Positions 7,243 through 14,920 of a DNA stretch of 32,495 bases are shown in pieces. Numbering within the stretch: position 1 is the first letter of the stretch; every line of letters starts with the position of its first letter. The stretch lies in assembly GCA_020854055.1 (NCBI GenBank), contig JADZGD010000062.1, forward strand, positions 1 to 32,495. Direction: 5' to 3'. Under the pieces are notes generated by a model. It had not been told where the DNA came from, searched no databases, and was given only the letters and a program-made list of their open reading frames with translations. A program made the position numbers and the translations under genes. The DNA is from Bryobacterales bacterium (GTDB lineage: Bacteria > Acidobacteriota > Terriglobia > Bryobacterales > Bryobacteraceae).

Positions 7243-9180
7243 TCAGTGCGGGCGAAACTGCCAGCGCACGCCGACTCGCACCAGTCGCGGTGTGCCCACC
7301 GCGGGGGTTGGGGAGAACCCGGTATAGTAGGTCCGGCCGAGAGCATTCTCGAGCGAAGCGACGGCGGCAAACGACGGCGTCACCTGCTGGCGGAGAGTGG
7401 CCTGAAAGACCGTGAAACCAGGCAGGCGAAAAGTATTGAGATCGTCGTCGAACTGCATGCTGTAGCCGCGGACTCCAATCGAGGCCAACGTCCGGCCGCG
7501 GTTGAAGATAATTTCTCCGGTAGCGTGATTGTGCGGGACCTGGGCGATGCGCGTGCCGGTACCCAGGCGTGAGTCGGAATAGAGATAGCCCGCCAGAAAT
7601 TGGAAATCCCCCAGGCGGCGCGCCAGTTCCAATTGCAGGCCTCTGGCGAGAGCCGAGGCGGCGTTGCGGCGCTGGCGAATGATCTCGACCGGCGTGACCG
7701 ATAGTGTCACGTTGGTGATGAGATTCTCCAGTTCCGTCCGGTAGGCGGTGAGACTGGCCCGGGTGGAACCGAGATAGATGTCGGCGCCGGCCTCGGAGCT
7801 GAAGGATCGCTCGGGCGCCAGCAGCGGGTTGGCCTGTGTGACGGCGTTGCCAGCGCGGAATTCCCGGTAAAGCTCATTGAGAGTCGGGGCGCGAAAGCCC
7901 CGGTTGACCGAACCGCGGAGACGCCACCAGCGGCGTCCAATCACCAGTCCGGCGTTGGGACTGAGGAAGTCCTCCTGGTAACGGACGCCGGCGAAGCCGG
8001 TGATCAGGCCCAGGGTGCCGCGGGCCTGGGCAAATACGCCGTGACGGAGCAGATACCCACCCCCCCGGCGGGTGCCCGACGGGTATAACGAGTCGATGGA
8101 GATACCGTAAGTGCGCTGAACGTCGGCGCCGGCGGTAGCAAACCAGCCGGCGCCCGCGCGCTGCCACAGCAGGGCGCCCCCGGTGTCGTTGCTGGGGACA
8201 CGCTGGGTGTAAGTGATACGTTCCAGGTTACGGCCGGCCGCGATGGCGGAAAACGTGGAGTGAAACTGCTCGCGGGTGTGCCACCCCAGCAGTGAGAATT
8301 CATTGGGTCCGGCCTGCTTCATGTAATGCCCGGCCAGGGTGCCGAGCCCGGTGGAGTTGTTCTGCAGAGCGGTTCCATTGGCCCGGTCTTCCGCCAGGAC
8401 ATCAAGGCGGATGAAGGCGCGGGAGGTGGCCGAAGCATAATCAAGGCGGGTCAACCCGGTAACAAAATCGACCGCCGAGCGGCGGTCCACGGCCCCCCGG
8501 TAAGGCCGCGGGGTAATGTACCAGCCATCCGTGGTGAAGCCGTGAAAAAGCGCGGAGGCTCTCCAGCGGTTGGCGCCCGTGAATGCGCCCGCCGCCAGGT
8601 CATGCGTGTTTTCGCTTCCAGCCGAGTAAGACAGGGTGAACTCGCCGGTTTCGGGTTCGCGGGAGGTAATGCCGATGACCCCAGCCAGGGCGCGGTCGCC
8701 AAAGACACTGGTGGAGGCCGACGAGAGCACCTCAATGCGTTCGATCTCCCCGGCCGCGAGGCGGTTCCAGTAGACCCAGCCTCCGTAGGGATCATTGAGA
8801 GGAATACCGTCCCACAGCACGAGCGTGCGGGAGGCTCCATTCGAGCCGACACCGCGAAGAGACACGCCCTGCGTGGTCGGATGAGCGGTGACGGAGGAGG
8901 CGCGGCGGAACAGGCTGAAGCCGGGAATCTGGCGGAGCCGTTCGTCGAGCGTAATACCGGGCGTAGCGTGAAGTTCGCGCGAGTCGAGCACCTGGACGGT
9001 GGCGGGCGTTTCCGTCTGGATGCGCTCCACCACGGTGATGGAGGTGCGTACTGGCGGCAGCGTGGCGGAATCGGGATCGGCGGGCTTAGCCGCGGTCTGA
9101 GCCGCCGCCAGGAGTGGAAAAAGCATCGCCAGCAAGCACGCGGGCATTGTGCCAGGCGGAATTTTCCGCGCGCCGGGCAT
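7243..9180 (-). CDS. TonB-dependent outer-membrane receptor
   Basis: About 645 residues from ATG 9180. This start is favoured because it gives a signal peptide with a basic n-region (MPGARK) and a hydrophobic core PACLLAMLFPLLAAAQ; ATG 9147 and the far upstream 9243 are alternatives. A plug domain follows: VQVLDSRELHATPGITLDERLRQIPGF, QGVSLRGVGSNGASRTLVLWDGIPLNDPYGG, and RIEVLSSASTSVFGDRALAGVIGI. The rest is a 22-strand-type beta-barrel with RGFRAPTLNELYREF near the middle and a short C-terminus ending in a beta-signal-like VRVGVRWQF. It takes up an iron complex, cobalamin or another bulky ligand across the outer membrane; the ligand cannot be told. The 5' end overlaps the DUF58 gene by about 95 bases. 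Confidence 0.9.
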   Translation of the reverse strand: MPGARKIPPGTMPACLLAMLFPLLAAAQTAAKPADPDSATLPPVRTSITVVERIQTETPATVQVLDSRELHATPGITLDERLRQIPGFSLFRRASSVTAHPTTQGVSLRGVGSNGASRTLVLWDGIPLNDPYGGWVYWNRLAAGEIERIEVLSSASTSVFGDRALAGVIGITSREPETGEFTLSYSAGSENTHDLAAGAFTGANRWRASALFHGFTTDGWYITPRPYRGAVDRRSAVDFVTGLTRLDYASATSRAFIRLDVLAEDRANGTALQNNSTGLGTLAGHYMKQAGPNEFSLLGWHTREQFHSTFSAIAAGRNLERITYTQRVPSNDTGGALLWQRAGAGWFATAGADVQRTYGISIDSLYPSGTRRGGGYLLRHGVFAQARGTLGLITGFAGVRYQEDFLSPNAGLVIGRRWWRLRGSVNRGFRAPTLNELYREFRAGNAVTQANPLLAPERSFSSEAGADIYLGSTRASLTAYRTELENLITNVTLSVTPVEIIRQRRNAASALARGLQLELARRLGDFQFLAGYLYSDSRLGTGTRIAQVPHNHATGEIIFNRGRTLASIGVRGYSMQFDDDLNTFRLPGFTVFQATLRQQVTPSFAAVASLENALGRTYYTGFSPTPAVGTPRLVRVGVRWQFRPH

Positions 9181-10174
9181 CAAGCGTGATGACAATTTGG
9201 AAGCTCGTGTCATTGTCGGGGAAGGGCAAAGCGAGTGATACATCCACTGGCTCCACTAGCGCCAGATACTTCAGTATGCCGTAAATGTCGGTTTGATCGG
9301 GCGCGCGGAGATCGGCGGTTTGGGTGCGAAGGCGAACGCGGGCGCCGCGCGAGGCCACGCTCCAGGTGATAAAAGCGCAGCAATCGACGGCTTGCTCAAA
9401 CCAGTCCGGGGCGCCCCCGGCACAACGATCGAGAAATACTTCGACGGTTTGTTCCTGCTCCCGGGCAAATTCGCGGACCTGCAGGAGGCCGGTGTGGGCG
9501 GTGGCGCGCCAGTCGACGTGGCGAGCGCTTTCGAAGGCTTCGTAGGGGCGGATACGGTAGAAGTCGTTACCGCGGCCGCGGTAGTGGGCGGCCAGATCGC
9601 CGGCCAGTTCGGTAAGCAGTTCTTCAAAACCGGGGCGCGGCTCCACCGGCGGATAGACAAGCACATCCCGCTCGAGCGTCACCAGAATGCGGCGCTCGGT
9701 AAAGCCGAAAGGAAAGCGCGTGGAGACCTGAAAGCTGTTCTCGGTGTGCATTCCCCGGCGGCCGAAACGGAGGTCGGCGGATTCCTCCAGGCGCGAACCG
9801 CCCGCAATGACGGGAAAGTAGAGTTCGGTGGTGACGGCGCTGCCTTCGGCGCCGGCCAGGTGGATGGAGAAAGATGGCAGCCAGTGTTTGGTGTTGGTAA
9901 CCGCAATCAAGCCGGTGACGGGTTGGCGGGCTGACACATGTTCGGGAATGAGCAGGTCCACCTGAAGTCCGGCCAGCGAGAGCCGGCTGACGAATCCGGA
10001 AATCATCAGCGTGGCCAGCATGGCGGCAAGCAGCAGGAACAGCAGATTGTTGGCCGAGGCGAAAGCGGCGATGCCGACAAGTAGGATTGCCGCCACAAAC
10101 AACAATCCGGCGGCAGTAACCTGATAGCGCACGCGGCCGGCAAATAATCTACGGGCGTGTGCGCGAAGCCCCAT
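9086..10174 (-). CDS. DUF58 membrane-anchored protein
   Basis: 362 residues. Two membrane helices lie at about 20-38 and 43-60, then a soluble beta-rich part. The DUF58 hallmark FYRIRPYEAFESARHVDWRA at 205-224, followed by TGLLQVREFAREQEQTVEVFLD, identifies the family. The second half resembles a von Willebrand-like fold. DUF58 proteins usually sit in an operon with a MoxR AAA ATPase and VWA/transglutaminase proteins; here no MoxR gene is adjacent and the downstream partner is the TonB receptor. The start ATG 10174 is 32 bases from the divergent permease start. Function unknown. Confidence 0.88.
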   Translation of the reverse strand: MGLRAHARRLFAGRVRYQVTAAGLLFVAAILLVGIAAFASANNLLFLLLAAMLATLMISGFVSRLSLAGLQVDLLIPEHVSARQPVTGLIAVTNTKHWLPSFSIHLAGAEGSAVTTELYFPVIAGGSRLEESADLRFGRRGMHTENSFQVSTRFPFGFTERRILVTLERDVLVYPPVEPRPGFEELLTELAGDLAAHYRGRGNDFYRIRPYEAFESARHVDWRATAHTGLLQVREFAREQEQTVEVFLDRCAGGAPDWFEQAVDCCAFITWSVASRGARVRLRTQTADLRAPDQTDIYGILKYLALVEPVDVSLALPFPDNDTSFQIVITLDARRAENSAWHNARVLAGDAFSTPGGGSDRG

Positions 10175-10206
10175 GCTTCCACCCTAGCATGGCACAATCG
10201 AGGCTT

Positions 10207-11550
10207 ATGTCCTCGACCGCGACGAGCCCCGGGCCGCGCCTGCGGCGCGCGCTCAGCCTGTGGGATCTGATTCTTTATGGCATCATACTGATCCAGCCGA
10301 CGGCGCCGATGCCTTTGTTCGGCATCGTCTACGACAACGCTCATGGCCACGTGGTGACCACGGTCCTGATCGCCATGGTGGCGATGATGTTCACGGCGGT
10401 GAGCTACGGCCGGATGGCGCGGGCCTTCCCGGCGGCCGGCTCGGCGTATACCTATGTCGGGCGGGTGATTCATCCATCGCTCGGTTACGTTACCGGGTGG
10501 AGCATGCTGCTCGATTATGTGGTCAATCCGATCATCTGCGTGATCTGGTGCGCCAAGGCTGGCGTGAACCTGCTGCCGGGAGTGCCTGAAGCAGCGTGGA
10601 TCGTCTTCTTTACGCTGGTATTCACCTGCCTGAATCTGCGGGGCATTCAGGCGACGGCCCGGATGAACCAGTTTCTGGCGGTGACGATGGGGATGGTGAT
10701 CCTCTGGTTTCTGGCGGCGGTGGCGCGGACATTGGCCGGCCAGGCGCTGGAACCGGGGTGGTTCGTGAAGCCGTTCTATGACCCATCCACTTTTCAGACC
10801 TCGCTGGTATTGAAGGGGACGTCGCTGGCAGTGCTGACCTACATCGGGTTTGACGGCATCTCGACACTTTCGGAAGAGGTTCACGATCCCAAACGGAACG
10901 TTCTGCGGGCAACGGTGCTGGTTTGCCTGATCATCGGTCTGCTCTCGGCCGTGGAGTGCTGGGGGGGACAGGTGGTGTGGCCCTCCGGAAAACCATTCCC
11001 GAACGTGGAGACGGCGTACACGTTTGTAGCCGGACTGGTGGGCGGTCGGGCGCTGTTCCTGGTGGTGAACGTTACGCTGCTGGTGGCCAGTATCGGGTCC
11101 GGAATGGGTGCGATGCTGGGCGCTGCCCGTTTGTTATACGGTATGGGCCGCGACAACGCGATTCCCCGGAGTTTCTTCGGACAGATCGACGCCCGCAACC
11201 ATGTGCCGCGGAACAACGTGCTGCTGCTCGGAGCCATCGTGCTGGCAGGCGCCTTTGTGTTGACTTATGAATTGGGCGCGGAGATGTTGAACTTCGGCGC
11301 ATTCATAGCCTTCATGGGAGTGAACGCGGCGTCATTGCTGCACTACCGGATTCGCGGCGGCGAGCGGAGTTGGTTTCACACCGCCGTCCCCGTTGCCGGA
11401 TTCGTGATCTGCTTCGTCATTTGGTTGAACCTGAGCTGGCTGGCAAAGACGGCGGGGGCGATCTGGGTGGCGATCGGCCTTCTCTATGGAGCGTGGAAGA
11501 CTCACGGCTTTCGCCAGCCGATTCGTTTTGAGATCCCGGAGGGCGAGTAA
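10207..11550 (+). CDS. APC-superfamily amino acid/amine permease
   Basis: 447 residues from ATG 10207, preferred over 10189 and 10159 because GAGG sits just upstream. About 12 membrane helices are visible. Helix 1 carries LWDLILYGIILIQPTAPMPLFG, the usual APC substrate region, and later YIGFDGISTLSEEVHDPKRNVLRA is the conserved loop seen in APC transporters (F/Y-G-F-D/E...EE..NP.R). ARLLYGMGRDNAIP is the typical cytoplasmic loop before the later helices. It exchanges or imports an amino acid or amine; the specific substrate is not evident. It is followed after 150 bases by acsA, from which it seems separately transcribed. Confidence 0.88.
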   Translation: MSSTATSPGPRLRRALSLWDLILYGIILIQPTAPMPLFGIVYDNAHGHVVTTVLIAMVAMMFTAVSYGRMARAFPAAGSAYTYVGRVIHPSLGYVTGWSMLLDYVVNPIICVIWCAKAGVNLLPGVPEAAWIVFFTLVFTCLNLRGIQATARMNQFLAVTMGMVILWFLAAVARTLAGQALEPGWFVKPFYDPSTFQTSLVLKGTSLAVLTYIGFDGISTLSEEVHDPKRNVLRATVLVCLIIGLLSAVECWGGQVVWPSGKPFPNVETAYTFVAGLVGGRALFLVVNVTLLVASIGSGMGAMLGAARLLYGMGRDNAIPRSFFGQIDARNHVPRNNVLLLGAIVLAGAFVLTYELGAEMLNFGAFIAFMGVNAASLLHYRIRGGERSWFHTAVPVAGFVICFVIWLNLSWLAKTAGAIWVAIGLLYGAWKTHGFRQPIRFEIPEGE

Positions 11551-11700
11551 CAGGGCAGGGAAGGTGCGGCGTCAAAGTGCCGGAGCGATTGAATTGCGCT
11601 TCGCGCGCATTGGGTGTGACACGCCGTCCAACCGGCAGTCTGGCGCTGGTTATCCCTTTGATACAATTGCGTCTAGCTGACCTGGAGGAGCCAAACACAC

Positions 11701-13635
11701 ATGAGCCAATCTGCCGTCTATGCGCCGAGTCCGGAGTTTGTCCAAAACGCCTTGGTGAAAGGCATGGAGGGCTATCGAGCGCTTTATGATCGAGCGGCCG
11801 AACAGCCCGAGCAGTTTTGGGGAGAACTGGCGGAAAAGGAACTGGTCTGGGATGAGAAATGGAGTCAGGTTTGTGAGTGGAACCCGCCATTTGCCAAGTG
11901 GTTTACCGGCGGTAAACTCAATGCCGCCTACAATTGCCTGGATCGCCACCTGGCGACGCCGCGCAAGAATAAAATAGCCATTCTCTGGGAAGGCGAACCC
12001 GGTGATCAGCGGCTGATCAGCTACCAGGAACTTCACCGGCTGGTGTGCCGATTCGCCAATGTTCTGAAAAGCCGGGGCCTCACCACCGGAGACCGGGCTA
12101 TCATCTACATGCCGATGATTCCGGAGCTTCCGGTGGCCATGCTGGCCTGCGCCCGGTTGGGCATCATTCACAGCGTGGTGTTCGGAGGTTTTTCCGCCGA
12201 GGCGCTGAAGGCGCGCATCCGCGATCTGGGCGCAAGCGTGGTTGTCACCGCCGACGGCGGCTGGCGGCGCGCGAAAGAGGTGAAACTGAAACCCGCCGTG
12301 GACGAGGCGCTCACCGAGTGCCCGGGTGTGAAGAACGTGATCGTCTACCGCCGCACCGGCGGAGAGATCACCATGCAGGATGGCAGGGATCACTGGTGGC
12401 ACGATCTCGATGCGGACGAAGGCATTTCCGATTTCTGCCCGGCGGTTCCGGTGGATAGCGAACATCCTCTTTATGTGCTTTATACATCCGGCACCACCGG
12501 CCAGCCGAAGGGAATTCTGCACACGACCGCCGGTTACCTGCTTCAGACCATGATGACCATGAAATGGGTCTTTGACCTGAAAGAGGAAGACACCTACTGG
12601 TGTTCGGCCGACATCGGCTGGGTGACCGGCCACAGCTATGTCGTGTATGGCCCGCTGGCCGCGGGCGCCACTTCGGTGATGTACGAAGGCGCGCCCGACA
12701 CCCCGGCGGTCGATCGCTGGTGGAGACTCATCGAGAAGCATCGGGTGAGCATCTTCTACACCTCGCCGACGGCCATCCGGTCGTTGATCCGGCAGGGTGA
12801 GCAGTGGCCGGACAAGCACGATTTGTCCAGCCTCCGGCTGCTCGGTTCGGTGGGCGAACCGATCAATCCGGCCGCCTGGGAGTGGTACTACCGCGTGATC
12901 GGCAAGAACCGGTGCCCGATTGTGGACACCTGGTGGCAGACCGAAACCGGCGCCATCATGATCTCCGCGATGCCCGGCGCCATTCCGCTCAAGCCAGGCT
13001 CCGGAACCCTTCCACTGCCCGGCATCTCGATGGATGTGGTGGACATGGACGGCAACCCGGCCGGCACGGACAAGGAAGGATTCCTGGTGATCAGAAAGCC
13101 CTGGCCGGCCATGATTCGGACGATTTGGGGCGATCCGGATCGATACCAGCAGCAATACTGGAGCCGTATGCCGGGAGTCTACTTTTCAGGCGATGCGGCG
13201 CGCCGGGATTCCGACGGCTACTTCTGGGTGTTGGGCCGCGTAGACGACGTGATGAACGTCAGCGGACACCGCTTGAGCACGATGGAGGTGGAGTCGGCCC
13301 TGGTACACCACCCGGCGGTGGCTGAGGCGGCCGTGGTCGCCAAGCCACACGAGATCACGGGCCAGGCGGTCTGCTGTTTCGTTACGCTGAAGCAAGGCTA
13401 CACGGATCATCAGGCTCTCGGCGCCGAGCTTCGCAAATGGGTGGCGCACGAGATTGGCGCTTTTGCGCGGCCCGAGGAAATTCGGTTCACCGATGCGCTA
13501 CCCAAGACCCGCAGCGGGAAGATCATGCGGCGCCTGCTGCGCGAGATTGTCACCACCCACACGGTGACCGGGGATGTCACTACGCTCGAAGATTTGTCGG
13601 TGGTGGCCAGGTTGTCGGCACAGCGGGAGGAGTGA
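11701..13635 (+). CDS. acsA: Acetyl-CoA synthetase (AMP-forming)
   Basis: 644 residues, full length for Acs. It activates acetate with ATP to acetyl-AMP and then acetyl-CoA. Motifs in order: the ATP-binding P-loop [11 protein letters not shown] from residue 261, [23 protein letters not shown] at 409-417, the hinge/CoA segment [15 protein letters not shown], and the C-terminal [15 protein letters not shown] with the catalytic, acetylatable lysine at K607. The ATG is preceded by GGAGGAG about 10 bases upstream, a good ribosome site. A perfect 7-bp hairpin begins at the stop codon. No acetyltransferase or deacetylase gene is adjacent. Confidence 0.97.
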   Translation: MSQSAVYAPSPEFVQNALVKGMEGYRALYDRAAEQPEQFWGELAEKELVWDEKWSQVCEWNPPFAKWFTGGKLNAAYNCLDRHLATPRKNKIAILWEGEPGDQRLISYQELHRLVCRFANVLKSRGLTTGDRAIIYMPMIPELPVAMLACARLGIIHSVVFGGFSAEALKARIRDLGASVVVTADGGWRRAKEVKLKPAVDEALTECPGVKNVIVYRRTGGEITMQDGRDHWWHDLDADEGISDFCPAVPVDSEHPLYVLYTSGTTGQPKGILHTTAGYLLQTMMTMKWVFDLKEEDTYWCSADIGWVTGHSYVVYGPLAAGATSVMYEGAPDTPAVDRWWRLIEKHRVSIFYTSPTAIRSLIRQGEQWPDKHDLSSLRLLGSVGEPINPAAWEWYYRVIGKNRCPIVDTWWQTETGAIMISAMPGAIPLKPGSGTLPLPGISMDVVDMDGNPAGTDKEGFLVIRKPWPAMIRTIWGDPDRYQQQYWSRMPGVYFSGDAARRDSDGYFWVLGRVDDVMNVSGHRLSTMEVESALVHHPAVAEAAVVAKPHEITGQAVCCFVTLKQGYTDHQALGAELRKWVAHEIGAFARPEEIRFTDALPKTRSGKIMRRLLREIVTTHTVTGDVTTLEDLSVVARLSAQREE

Positions 13636-13653
13636 CCGGCTGGCCAAGCCGGT
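13635..13653 (+). terminator. Hairpin at the end of acsA
   Basis: ACCGGCT at 13635-13641 pairs perfectly with AGCCGGT at 13647-13653 around a 5-base loop, starting in the acsA stop codon. No T-run follows, so it would be a weak or factor-dependent terminator or an mRNA 3'-end stabiliser. Confidence 0.4.
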
Positions 13654-13879
13654 TGGCATTCAGAGCGCAGGCGATCGGATGATCCCGCCTGGGCTCTGCG
13701 TGTTAAACTGGAACTGTGATTGCCCGCTCCAGGGTTTGTCGCGGGCGCAAGCTTTTACCAGAGGCGCGTTCTACCGCTTTACGTTCGCGTGCCTGTTCAG
13801 GTTGGGGCAATCCATCGGAAAGCAGGACCCGGATATTGACAAACAACTAATTCATGGTTTTTATTGGCAAACCGTAGTT

Positions 13880-13902
13880 TTCGCCGATTCGCAATCGGCG
13901 AA
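13880..13902. repeat. REP-like palindrome
   Basis: TTCGCCGATT (13880-13889) is followed by CGC and its exact complement AATCGGCGAA (13893-13902), a 10-bp stem with a 3-base loop. The left flank GTAGTTTTCGCCG resembles the reverse strand of the palindrome at 29608-29634 (GTAGGTTCGCCG), so the two look like members of one dispersed REP-type family. No T-run follows, so a terminator is less likely. Confidence 0.55.
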
Positions 13903-13954
13903 CTGGTCAACGCCGGGCTGCAATTGGTTAGAGCCGCCTCAGGCGGCGCCGGGG

Positions 13955-13982
13955 TTGACAAGCGGCTCTTGCACTTTATACG
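13955..13982 (+). promoter_or_regulatory. Probable sigma70 promoter of the small basic protein gene
   Basis: A consensus -35 TTGACA at 13955-13960 is followed after 16 bases by TATACG (13977-13982, four of six matches to the -10). A GGAGG ribosome site and the ATG at 13997 follow closely, so the leader would be only a few bases long. Confidence 0.5.
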
Positions 13983-13996
13983 AAGGTGGAGGATAT

Positions 13997-14206
13997 ATGG
14001 CTGGTCGCGGATCACAAACTTTTCAAAAGCGTCAAAAAGAGCAGCAGCGCAGAGAGAAGCAGCAGGAAAAGATGGCCAAGCGGCTGACGAGGAAGCACAC
14101 CCCGTTGAATGAACAACCGCTGAGCGAGCCGCTGTCGGAGGATTCGGATCTGGAATTCCCCTCTACCATGGATCGTATGGAGGAAGAGCAGTACAATCCG
14201 GCCTGA
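13997..14206 (+). CDS. Small highly charged protein of unknown function
   Basis: 69 residues from ATG 13997, with GGTGGAGG 5 bases upstream, which decides this start over the longer open frame. Residues 1-35 are very basic and polar (QKRQKEQQRREKQQEKMAKRL), probably a long helix. The second half is acidic (SEPLSEDSDLE...MEEEQYNPA). No domain is recognised. The charge layout resembles small nucleic-acid- or ribosome-associated proteins, but that is only composition. It has its own promoter-like sequence and is followed by a hairpin at 14234-14255. Confidence 0.75.
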   Translation: MAGRGSQTFQKRQKEQQRREKQQEKMAKRLTRKHTPLNEQPLSEPLSEDSDLEFPSTMDRMEEEQYNPA

Positions 14207-14233
14207 TCCGGCTCTGCCTGTGCCACGATTTGG

Positions 14234-14255
14234 GTGGCCGGCCTATACCGGCCAC
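14234..14255 (+). terminator. Hairpin between the small basic gene and the DUF2905 gene
   Basis: GTGGCCGG (14234-14241) and CCGGCCAC (14248-14255) form a perfect 8-bp stem around CCTATA. It lies 27 bases after the stop of the upstream gene. There is no T-run, so an intrinsic terminator is uncertain. Confidence 0.45.
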
Positions 14256-14280
14256 TGACTCCTGCTAAAGCGTGAGTGGA

Positions 14281-14505
14281 ATGAACCTGGGCCGCACGCT
14301 GATTCTGGTGGGACTGCTGGTAGTCGCCGCCGGTGTTTTGGTAATACTGACGAACCGCCTTCCGTTCCGCCTGGGACAGCTACCGGGAGACATTGTCATC
14401 CGGGGAAAAAACAGCACTATCTATCTTCCGCTCGCCACCTGCCTGGTGCTCTCCGTAATATTCTCGTTCGTACTGTGGTTCTTTTCAAGAGTCGGCCGGA
14501 GATAG
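14281..14505 (+). CDS. DUF2905 small membrane protein
   Basis: 74 residues from ATG 14281 (a GTG at 14272 is an alternative). Two membrane helices (about 5-23 and 46-66) flank a short loop carrying RLPFRLGQLPGDIVIRGKNSTIYLPLAT. The LPGDI...N.T.YLPLAT pattern is the hallmark of the DUF2905 family of small inner-membrane proteins. Function unknown. Confidence 0.85.
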   Translation: MNLGRTLILVGLLVVAAGVLVILTNRLPFRLGQLPGDIVIRGKNSTIYLPLATCLVLSVIFSFVLWFFSRVGRR

Positions 14506-14920
14506 CGTTTTCCGGCATGCGGCCGCTATTACCGGCAGGTTGTGGCCGTACATCCGGCGGTCACGCTGGCGCCGGAGTTCACCGCTGAACCGCGCGGCGC
14601 AGCCAGCCAGGACGTTCGATCTTGGGCACTGGAGGCCCGGCGTTCTTTCATCCAGTGGATCGGCGAAGTCAAACCCAAGCGCAGCGCCGGCTGTGTGAGC
14701 GAACAGACCCCTCGTTTTGCGAAAGCCGGGCGGGAGGATAACTTTTGCCGGCGGACTGCGCGCGATATGATGGCAGCCAGCGAATTGTGGTTGAACTCGC
14801 AGGAACCAACTCCTCGCGTTCCCAGGGGTTTGCCGGGATAGTGTCCAGGCCGCGGCGGTGTGTAGCCGGTAATTCTCTGGATCGGAGTATCAACACCGAT
14901 CTTTACGGAGTCATAAAAGA
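14506..14920. other. 415-base stretch without a supported gene, with a dyad before treS
   Basis: The only open frame is 14542-14841 on the + strand (99 codons from GTG). It has a weak ribosome site and no recognised domain, so it is not called. Codon use in its first half is not clearly non-coding, which leaves a small doubt. The main visible signal is the dyad at 14880-14901 just before treS. Confidence 0.5.
14880..14901 (+). promoter_or_regulatory. Inverted repeat in front of treS (operator or leader hairpin)
   Basis: GATCGG (14880-14885) and CCGATC (14896-14901) form a 6-10-6 dyad ending 4 bases before the CGGAG ribosome site of treS. Its position fits a repressor operator, or an mRNA hairpin that could affect access to the ribosome site. 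No regulator gene is adjacent. Confidence 0.4.

Larger units (their letters stand above)
13654..13996. other. Non-coding stretch with palindromes ahead of a small basic gene
   Basis: No convincing gene is seen here. The frame that continues upstream from the small gene at 13997 has no family features. The stretch holds a TTGACA at 13836-13841 with a TTTTAT 17 bases on (weak promoter), a 10-bp palindrome at 13880-13902, a 6-bp hairpin at 13933-13947 and a stronger promoter at 13955-13982. Confidence 0.5.

Noticed and set aside
11650..13155. 501-codon open frame antisense to acsA
   Set aside because: The opposite strand carries an unmistakable acetyl-CoA synthetase; the antisense frame has no domain and results from GC-rich codon use.
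13574..13996. Long upstream extension of the small basic protein frame
   Set aside because: It overlaps the end of acsA, has no family features, and the ribosome site and promoter point to ATG 13997.
14542..14841. 99-codon open frame before treS
   Set aside because: GTG start with a weak ribosome site, no domain recognised; left as uncertain rather than called.
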